A DNA stretch of 64,000 nucleotides, from NCBI GenBank assembly GCA_051294375.1, contig CM119271.1, forward strand, positions 10,845,142 to 10,909,141, read 5' to 3'. This stretch comes from Paraspadella gotoi. Taxonomy: Eukaryota > Chaetognatha. Shown one piece after another: positions 56,117 to 64,000 of the stretch; position 1 is the stretch's first letter, and the number at the start of each line of letters is the position of its first letter. The notes under the pieces are model-generated. The model made no database searches. It saw only the letters and a list, made by a program, of their open reading frames with translations, and was not told where the DNA came from. The position numbers were made by a program, and so were the translations under genes.

Positions 56117-57120
56117 TGGACTAAATCTTTGGGATCTCTTTTCTGAGAGTGACCCATTTCTGTTCCTTTATCTTTTCCGAGAATGCCCGATTTCTGTTCG
56201 TTTATCCCAGAATAAAATTTTAATCTTGATACTTAATCTAATTTTTTTAAAAAATCTCATAAAACAATCAGTAACTGTAAAGTTTTTCCTCTTTACGCTC
56301 GAGAAATCAATCGTTGTACTTGTAGACATCTCCGTCCAAAGATTCTAACATAACGAGTTTTAAAAGAGAAAAACTGAACTTGTATGAGTTTCGAAGTTTT
56401 TTTATTTTTACTAGACAATTAAAACGAGATAATACTTCCAAAACGCTCGTAAAAAAATGACAAGTATTTTTTTTCATTTTCCATAAAATGGCGAATTTCC
56501 GCGAAAAAAATGTTAACCTGAAAACTTTTATGGAAAATGCAAAAAATACTTGTCAACTTACTTATATTTTGCCCTAGGTTCCTAGAAACCTAGAACCTAG
56601 AACTTAGAAAGTCATAATACGTATTTAACATTCTAATTTCAATTTATATTAAATTTGAAATTTCAATCATGTTTTTAATTTCTAATTTCAATATTGAAGC
56701 GAACAAAATGACAGTTTTCGTCAAAAGATGTCGCAAGCAAAAACAACTTTCGTTTCAGCCACTAACCTATGAAAACAAAATAGCAGCCTGTTCGATGCTA
56801 TAGGATTCTTTTCAACCTTTCTTCGGAATTATCTTATTGCGTGGCTAACATTTAGCGCCCATGATTATTTCAGTCTATAGCTACATGTAGTGAGCCATTA
56901 TAGTAAAACAAAAACCTACACAACAAAAGAAAATACAAATTATATATGGCTAGCCAAAACAGTTTATTTAAAGGAGGTAAATAGACTTTCGTGCCAGCAG
57001 CAGCCGGATTCGCAGCAGCCGTTTCCGCAACAGCCGCTTCCGCAGCAGCCGGTTTATTGAAAAATATATTTCGAAATATTAGTTTCAAATTTCATGGCTA
57101 ATAAATGGATTTCTGATTTT
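56117..57120. other. Gene-free stretch with a short GCAGCAGCCG repeat
   Basis: A repeat of GCAGCAGCCG with TTTCC/GATTC spacers lies at about 56,996-57,053 and would read as Ala-rich on the minus strand. No gene model is supported around it. Confidence 0.4.
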
Positions 57121-57203
57121 TAGACCTGTTTCTTTTTTCTCTTTTCTATCTTCGTCTTTATTTCTTCCTTTCTTTCTTTCTTTCGTTCTTTCTTTCTTTC
57201 TTT

Positions 57204-57938
57204 NNNNNNNNNNNNNNNNNNNNNNNNNNNNNNNNNNNNNNNNNNNNNNNNNNNNNNNNNNNNNNNNNNNNNNNNNNNNNNNNNNNNNNNNNNNNNNNNN
57301 NNNNNNNNNNNNNNNNNNNNNNNNNNNNNNNNNNNNNNNNNNNNNNNNNNNNNNNNNNNNNNNNNNNNNNNNNNNNNNNNNNNNNNNNNNNNNNNNNNNN
57401 NNNNNNNNNNNNNNNNNNNNNNNNNNNNNNNNNNNNNNNNNNNNNNNNNNNNNNNNNNNNNNNNNNNNNNNNNNNNNNNNNNNNNNNNNNNNNNNNNNNN
57501 NNNNNNNNNNNNNNNNNNNNNNNNNNNNNNNNNNNNNNNNNNNNNNNNNNNNNNNNNNNNNNNNNNNNNNNNNNNNNNNNNNNNNNNNNNNNNNNNNNNN
57601 NNNNNNNNNNNNNNNNNNNNNNNNNNNNNNNNNNNNNNNNNNNNNNNNNNNNNNNNNNNNNNNNNNNNNNNNNNNNNNNNNNNNNNNNNNNNNNNNNNNN
57701 NNNNNNNNNNNNNNNNNNNNNNNNNNNNNNNNNNNNNNNNNNNNNNNNNNNNNNNNNNNNNNNNNNNNNNNNNNNNNNNNNNNNNNNNNNNNNNNNNNNN
57801 NNNNNNNNNNNNNNNNNNNNNNNNNNNNNNNNNNNNNNNNNNNNNNNNNNNNNNNNNNNNNNNNNNNNNNNNNNNNNNNNNNNNNNNNNNNNNNNNNNNN
57901 NNNNNNNNNNNNNNNNNNNNNNNNNNNNNNNNNNNNNN
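57204..57938. other. Assembly gap (735 N)
   Basis: Preceded by a (TTTC)n run (57,170-57,203). The sequence just after it (57,939-58,330) is GA/GACGAC-rich and looks error-prone. Confidence 1.
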
Positions 57939-58309
57939 GAGTTTGAATTTTTCATCGACGCGATGAAACATTCATGAGACAGAGACGACGACGACAGAGA
58001 CGGAGTCGCGGAGGGACGACGACGTTAGAGACGGAGAGGAGAACTTGTGAGACGGCGACGATGGAGACAGCAGTTCAACGAAGAGACCAAGTATAGCCGC
58101 AGGAGAAAAGGGGTACGACAATGAAAGAAGGTGATGATGATAGAGGGAAGATAGAGGATGAGAGAGAAAGAGGAGAGAAAAAAAGAAAATGAGAGTGATA
58201 CGAAGGAGATACTAGAATGGAGAGAAAGAGGAGAGAGAGAGAAATAGAGAAAGAAAAGAACAGAGACGAAGACCAGAGAGAAAGGGAGGAGACAAGAGAA
58301 GGAGAGAGA

Positions 58310-58719
58310 GGAGAGAAAAAAATTAATAACTGAAACTTAAACCATTTGGATAATATTGGGAAATGAAGAGGTTTCGTGTTGTCTGAGTGAGATACGAGTA
58401 GATGGATACCTGGAATAATCTATAACTTTAAGTGAAAAGCTTATAACTATAAGTAACAGTCATTAGGAGCGAGACGTTACGAAATGCTGTTTCTCGCTTC
58501 AACAAAATCACAACCCCAATCAACTCACATGAAGCGGTCGAGAGTGCGACGGCGCCCGGTGATCGAAGATGTTACATGTTGAAGTCGTGAAGCGACATTC
58601 ACGAAGCAGGAATCCTGCAGGCGCAGACAGACGATGCGACGGGAGTGACAACGACGACGGCAAAGAATGGTCGGGCTGAGAGCAAATGTGCGAATGCTAA
58701 GGAAGAGGGGCCAGAGAGG

Positions 58720-58752
<33 letters not shown>
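58310..58752 (-). pseudogene. Inverted, damaged copy of the UBR-like gene's 41.6-kb exon and intron
   Basis: On the minus strand the sequence follows 41,560-41,950: a CT run, CATTCGCACAT, TTTGCCGTCGTC, GGATTCCTGCTTCGTGAATG, TTCGATCACCG, GTGAGTTGATTGGGG and GCGAGAAACAGCATTTCGTAA, then the intron. Many small indels and substitutions destroy the frame. It lies just beyond a large gap, so an uncorrected read is likely. A genuine inverted pseudogene copy is the alternative. Confidence 0.6.
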
Positions 58753-58758
<6 letters not shown>

Positions 58759-58759
58759 A

Positions 58760-59830
58760 TGACAACGTGACAAAAATGTAAAAGTAAATGTAAAAGAGGA
58801 AGAAAATGACGATGATAATGACAAAGGCACGGAGAGGGATTGACAAAAACGAGAGGATGATGACAAAGGTCGCCGTCAGTTGACGATGACGAATGACAAA
58901 AACAAAGAAATGAGATCAAGAAAAAAAAAGTGTTTACGGCGAAAAAAAATGATGACGTTTGTATGAGGTCGGTAAATTGTTGTGTAAACAAACAAACAAA
59001 GGAGAAACAATTCTCTCGCGATTTTTTTTTTTTGGGCGGATCGGGAGATGAAAAGGATGCATTTCGTCATGAGGTTAATTTGTGATTGATTAATTACGTA
59101 CATAATTAATTAATTAACATAGACTTTGCTATTTTAACGATGGAATTTTAACTATCGACCAAAAAAAATTGGAGGAAGAGGATTCCTGCGACCGGTTTCA
59201 CCGTCCGTTGCACACGACGAGGTCCCGAACTTTCGCTTCCTTCGATACAGACCGGATGGACGCCCCGTCGCGCTTTCTTGCGTTAATCGGCAGGGCGCGA
59301 ACCCGAGTCTTTTTTGGGGTGCGGCCGTTTTCTCGGATAAGTCGAGATGATAGTGAAAAGTAAGAGTTAGGAAATACACAACAATAAGTCTACACTGAAA
59401 GGAGACGGAGGTCAGACGGTGTGAATATAACCGTTCGTAATAACCGACATTGTGACATATTCCAGACCGACAGAGAGAACAAAACGACTAGCAAAGTTGC
59501 TAATTCAAAACATCAAAACTAGAGTGACATTGCGCAATCACTACGATAATTCCGCTCCGTCGCCCTCCAGTCTCACGCTCCTTTCACGATGGAAAAATTC
59601 ACTCGGGAAAATTAGTTACGACGTGAAAATTTTCTTCACGATCGGCGACTCTGTTGAGTGGTTTCGGTTAAAGACGTTTGTTGGGTTGGTCTTAAGTAAG
59701 TCAGTGCCTTTGTCAGTCGGGTAGGTGATGAATAAGTTTATTCAAAGTTACTTTACGTTAAATTTTAGGTTCGCTAATGATGGCTTGAAGAAATTAATTT
59801 ACATCTAAATAGGAAAATCGTTTGTGAACA
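58760..59830. other. Stretch without a supported gene
   Basis: Open frames at 59,152-59,379 (minus), 59,169-59,363 (plus) and 59,452-59,724 (plus) overlap or lack any domain or splice context. CGGGTTCGCGCCCTG (minus strand near 59,290) also occurs at 14,957 and may be a repeat end. Confidence 0.35.
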
Positions 59831-59837
59831 CTAAATT

Positions 59838-59958
59838 CTATTCTATTCTATTCTATTCTATTCTATTTTATTCTATTCTATTCTATTCTATTCTATTCTA
59901 TTCTATTCTATTCTATTCTATTCTATTCTATTCTATTCTATTCTATTCTATTCTATTC
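59838..59958. repeat. (CTATT)n pentanucleotide microsatellite
   Basis: About 24 CTATT units with one TTATT variant. Confidence 0.97.
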
Positions 59959-60364
59959 GTAAACCAAACAAAAGACCCAAAGTCAATGATTGTTAGTTTG
60001 TAAATAGTTTACATTTTACATCATTAACGAGTCGGTTTCGTCCTAGTTTCAAATTGATGCGTTCTGCATAAAAATTACTACTAAGTAAACCTTCACGTGC
60101 TGCCTTTTCCCGTAATTAATCTATCGAAGCCATTCAAGCTTCATTAATATCAATACCGGAAACGAATAAAAACGGGGTCGCTTTGCAACGCGCAATAAGT
60201 CGCGTGGCTCTTTTGAAAATTTTGCAAAAATGAAATAGCTATTTATTTTCCTAAAGCCATTTTTTAGCCACAGCTATAGCCATGACTCTTGCTTTTTAGC
60301 ATATATATATTAAATATAGTTATTATAAAGTTATTATAAAGTAAATATTATAAGATAACTTTCT

Positions 60365-60987
60365 TGCATTGGAATTTCGTCTTTTATTCTTTATAGTTTT
60401 CGGATTTCCTAAAGACGGCGCTAGCAGTCCCTTAGATTTGATGTTTTCTACTGTCTTAACAAATGAGCAACCAACTATAGGCGAGTTATGAGCATTTTTA
60501 AGTGTGAAAGACCGACAAACAGACATACCAATCGACCAACCGACCGACCGAGAAGTGACTTAAAGAGTTTTAGGTGTTAAGGAAATTAACCAGAATCTTG
60601 ACTTATGGTCACTGAGGTTCCAAAAAATTTGAAATTTAATCTTTCTTCAACCATATATCTATTTAGTAAGTAATTAGATAGAAATATCGATAGATTTCCT
60701 AAAGACGGGCTAGCAGTCCTTAGATTTTGATGTTTTCTACTGTCTTAACAAATGAGCAACCAACTATAGGCGAGTTATGAGCATTTTTAAGTGTGAAAGA
60801 CCGACAAACAGACATACCAATCGACCAACCGACCGACCGAGAAGTGACTTAAAGAGTTTTAGGTGTTAAGGAAATTAACCAGAATCTGACTTATGGTCAC
60901 TGAGGTTTCCAAAAAATTGAAATTTATCTTTCTTCAACCATATATCTATTTAGTAAGTAATTAGATAGAATATTTCGATATGAAACC
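60365..60987 (+). repeat. Second-family repeat in two near-identical adjacent copies
   Basis: The 288-bp segment from TTTCCTAAAGACGG (60,404) is repeated from 60,692 with only homopolymer and single-base indels, ending at the 25-N gap. Each copy holds the AAATGAGCAACCAACTATAGG block and (GACC)n of the 5.0-kb family. The duplication is probably a gap-filling artefact; the repeat itself is real. The downstream part continues at 61,013. Confidence 0.8.
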
Positions 60988-61012
60988 NNNNNNNNNNNNN
61001 NNNNNNNNNNNN
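60988..61012. other. Assembly gap of exactly 25 N
   Basis: Lies at the end of the second copy of the 288-bp duplicate. Confidence 1.
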
Positions 61013-61084
61013 AAAGTGGAATTTATTGAAACAGAATGAATCAATATCAGTGGCAGTTGCAATTTTTAGAATAGAACCGGAATG

Positions 61085-61165
61085 ATGGATAGACATAGAT
61101 AGACAGAAAGACCGACCGACCGAAAAGCCTTTCAATTAAGTCGCTTCTCGACGCCGCTAAAAATA
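61085..61165 (+). repeat. Second-family repeat 3' fragment
   Basis: GACAGAAAGACCGACCGACC followed by GAAAAGCCTTTCAATTAAGT and CGCTTCTCGACGCCGCTAAA, matching the (GACC)n plus tail layout but with a decayed hairpin. A short (CAA)n follows at about 61,173-61,193. Confidence 0.5.
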
Positions 61166-61296
61166 TCGCTACAACAACAACAACAACAACAACCGCAAAA
61201 CCGTAACGGTCTGTGAATGAGTGTGAAACAAGAGAAGCGAGAGAAATGATTCCCTCTGAAACTCGCGTTTACTCCCACAGTCATTTATCAGAACCT

Positions 61297-61302
61297 AACT
61301 CA

Positions 61303-61338
<36 letters not shown>

Positions 61339-61680
61339 GTATATCCTCTCTCTCTCTCATGACGTCTCTCCTCTCTCTCTCTCTCGATCGTACTGAGACT
61401 CGAGATACTCATCTCTCTCTCTGCGTAGAGAGAGGAGAGAGAATGGAAGATGGAAATGAAGACTAAGAGCGAAAAAGTAAAAGAAGAGAGAGCGAGAGAG
61501 AGAGAGAGAGAGATGAAGAGAAGAGAGGAGAGAAGAGAGAGAGAGAGAGAGAAAAGAGATGAGAGAAATGAGAGAGAGAGAGATGAAAATAGGAAATGAA
61601 GCACTAAGAGCGAAAAAGGTAGAAAAGAGCAGAGAGAGAGAGGAGATCGGAGACGATGATGATGAGAATGCAGAGAGATG
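61297..61680. repeat. CT- and GA-rich low-complexity sequence forming an imperfect inverted repeat
   Basis: CT runs (61,300-61,425) are followed by GA runs (61,428-61,680) with AAGATGGAAATGAAG..AGAGCGAAAAAGT occurring twice. Looks error-prone. The frames through it are meaningless. Confidence 0.75.
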
Positions 61681-62690
61681 AATAAAAGGCGATTGGATGA
61701 GGAGATTGAGATTAACGGCGATTCGACGGAGAGACCTACTCCGCGGACGACAGACAACGGATGCATCGACGATGAGAGAGAGGGAGAGATACCGATGCGA
61801 GGGAAGAGAGGTCACGGTGGCGCGTTCCTACGATTTGAAGCCGTTCCGTCTATCTCAATAGACTGCTCCCGAATAAAAAACATAACACGACGTAATGCTA
61901 AAGTCGCGCTCTTTTTTAACATTATCATTGTGATCCAATTGGCGTCTGGGCCGTCGTCATACCTACGCATCTGTGCATCGAGAGAGAGTGCCATATGAGG
62001 TTAATAATACAGTCTTCTGCAGATTATCGTATTTGTGTTGGCTCGTTGTGTTATGTGTGAGTGTTGCTGTCCCTCTGGAAGTCCTTCTTCGTCGCGCACA
62101 ATTTGATAGGTTTCTGCCGAGAAAGATACGAGGGTGTTTTCTTGATGCGAGATGAAGAGACCTAGGGATTAGAGATGATTCTCTTTTTGCTAATATATGT
62201 GTATCTATTCTGTTCTACCAGGTTCTCACCATGTCATACCGTAGTTTGAATACATCGAGTGATGAATCGGTACAGGCTAGACAAATGGAAATCGGAAGAC
62301 CAAACAGACATATCACCAACTAAGCATTGTCTATCAGCTGCTGTTGCTTTTCCATCTAATTGCGTTAGGCGCGAGAATCCGAGCGGACCAACTGATATTG
62401 CGGAAACTTCGAGATAAAATTGTGCCGGGCCAAAAAAAAAAAAAAAAAGAGTGGTACACTAACAAATCCCCCAATATCTACTATAGACTTATTCGAATAA
62501 TTTCTCAAAAGATTTTTCTGTATATAGTGGTGAAAAAAAAGCTATAAGGATAAAAAAAGATCTTAAAATAGTTTGTTTTTCTACGTCTGTGGTACGAAAC
62601 TTCGGTTCCCTGCATCGAGAGCTCCACGGCGGCCTTTTATTGCGTGAGAGAGAGAGACGAGAAGAACGAATGAGAGAGAGTAGATTCGAA
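61681..62690. other. Stretch without a supported gene
   Basis: Mixed composition with an A16 run at about 62,432. No domain, splice pattern or repeat family recognised. Confidence 0.35.
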
Positions 62691-62699
62691 AGATGGAGA

Positions 62700-63312
62700 G
62701 AGAGAGAATTGCATCAAAAAAAAGCCTTTTTTCGCCAGATAATAACCTAATGTCGCCTGAAGAGATGCTCAGCAGAACGGAACAATCCGCCTCACCATCC
62801 GCCCACGGCGCCTATCGAATCTCGCACTGCGTGATGAGATTACTTTTGCACTCCACGACAGATGCAAGGGAGGACGTCGCACCCGAACCAATTGATTCAA
62901 CAGATGTAATGTTTAAGCTGATTGGCTCTTCCGCTGATTCGATTCGACGTTTAAAAACGTGCAAAAAAGAAAGGGGATCGGGGGACTTCTCCCCTCCTTT
63001 TTCTTCTCTTTTCCTTCCCTTTTTTCTCTTCTCTCTTCTCTCTCTCATCTCTCTTCTCTCACTCTCTCTCTCTCCTCTCTCTCTCTCTCTATCTCTCTCT
63101 CTTCCTTCATCCGTTCTCTCCTCCTCATCAGCTCTCTCCTCTCTTCCTCTCTCTCTATCTCTCCCTATTCTTATCCTCTTTTCCTCTCTCTCTTTCTACT
63201 CCTCTAGAACTTCTAAGCCTCCTTCTCTTCTCTCTCTCTCTCTACTCTCTTCTCTCTCTGCTCGTCTCTCCTCTCCTCTCTCCTTTTCCTCTCTCTTCAT
63301 CTTCCATTCTCA

Positions 63313-63349
<37 letters not shown>

Positions 63350-64000
63350 CATCTCTCTCTCTCTCTCTTACTCTCNNNNNNNNNNNNNNNNNNNNNNNNN
63401 AGAAAAATTTCGAAATTTTTTTTGTTTTTTTTTTTGTTTTGCCCGAAGCTTCCAGTTGAAATAGGGTCGGTGTTTCTTGAAAATCTATCTACCTATGATC
63501 CTTATGTTCTGTTTGTTTCCAGTACTTTTATAATGAAACAATATGTAAAAAGTTTTTTCTGTAAAAGAGTTACGTCACGATACAATATTTTTCGACAGTT
63601 AACAATTTAATAAAGGATAAAATCTTCACCATTTCCCCTGACCAATATTTCCCGAGTATCACACACTGCTCCGCTGTTGCCTCGCAAGATCAACAAATTG
63701 CAAAAAAATTTTTCCTCAATCCCCTTTCACTCTCACTGCATCAAAAAAAGCCTTTTTTTCGCCAGAAATAAACCAATGTCGCTGAAGAGATCCACAAACG
63801 GAACATCCCTCACCATCCGCCCACGGCGCCCATCGAATCCGCACCTGCTGATGAGATACTTTGCACCTCCCGACGACAGATGCAAGGGAGTCGTCGGCAC
63901 CCGACCAATTGATTCACAGATGTAATGTTTAAGCGATTTGGCTTCCGTTGATTCGATTCGACGTTTAACGTCAAAGAAGGAATCGACTCTCTCTCTCTCT
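62700..64000 (+). repeat. Duplicated segment around a 25-N gap, with CT-rich sequence between
   Basis: The segment at about 62,710-62,965 (TTGCATCAAAAAAAAGCC to TTCGATTCGACGTTTA) recurs at 63,735-63,970 with many small indels. CT-rich sequence (62,990-63,375), a 25-N gap (63,376-63,400) and 330 bp of unrelated DNA lie between. Frames in both copies are open for short distances (HSTTDAREDVAPEPIDSTD) but differ from each other, and I recognise no protein. An error-rich second version of one locus is likely. Confidence 0.65.

Noticed and set aside
56870-57088. Ala-rich minus-strand frame
   Set aside because: It comes from a short GCAGCAGCCG repeat, and the rest of the frame is AT-rich without a domain.
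59152-59724. Three short frames, one on the minus and two on the plus strand
   Set aside because: Two overlap on opposite strands and none has a recognisable motif or splice sites on both sides.

Overview
This window is animal (metazoan) nuclear DNA, almost certainly from an invertebrate; I cannot name the species. The genes are split by short introns with GT..AG ends and consistent codon phases. There are polyadenylation signals, tRNA-derived SINE-like elements, foldback MITE-like elements and a very heavy load of microsatellites, chiefly (CT/GA)n, (TTTA)n, (TTTC)n and (CGT)n. Nothing looks prokaryotic and there is no CRISPR. The only Helitron-like signal is a mobile repeat with ~150-200 bp core repeats, an (ACGG)n tract and a 3' hairpin, resembling the bivalve 'pearl' family. 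That hints at, but does not prove, a lophotrochozoan.

Layout. 0.5 kb: first coding exon of a sacsin-like gene (minus). 1-5 kb: foldback and pearl-like repeats. 5.7-7.7 kb: a palindromic MITE, a SINE tail and microsatellites. 8.4-10.1 kb: five exons of a beta-trefoil-like protein (plus), running into a gap. 12.3-31.5 kb: a bifunctional PAPS synthase gene (APS kinase plus ATP sulfurylase, plus strand), badly disrupted in the assembly. 32.9-33.5 kb: two exons of a Ly6/uPAR-type GPI-anchored protein (minus). 39.2-40.0 kb: two exons of an unrecognised acidic/basic protein (plus). 41.6-44.0 kb: three exons of a protein with a UBR-box-like Cys/His domain (plus). 45.8-47.1 and 52.5-53.7 kb: two intronless alpha-1,3-fucosyltransferase paralogues (minus), flanking an XK-related membrane protein gene (48.4-50.4 kb, plus). 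54-64 kb: repeats, gaps and low-quality sequence with no gene I can support.

Assembly quality dominates the middle and the end. Polished PAPS synthase exons lie at 12.3-14.8, 20.6-21.5 and 31.4 kb. The block at about 14.85-20.46 kb is an indel-rich second version of 21.1-32.2 kb: it repeats two of those exons and supplies four ATP-sulfurylase exons found nowhere else here. In the polished version the place of those four exons is taken by 9.7 kb of almost pure A/G (21,678-31,392). Each block ends at a gap of exactly 25 Ns. The most economical reading is uncorrected long-read gap filling, not biology. Similar near-gap duplicates occur at 60.4/60.7 kb and 62.7/63.7 kb, and probably at 58.4 kb.

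The genes do not form a pathway unit. PAPS synthase makes the sulfate donor and the fucosyltransferases decorate the same class of glycans, but their proximity is probably chance. The best biological leads are the pearl/Helitron-like families that share one 3' module, the fucosyltransferase pair with a repeat-encoded poly-threonine stem, the UBR-like gene, the beta-trefoil gene with repeat-unit exons, and (CGT)n microsatellites that are translated in several different frames in neighbouring genes.
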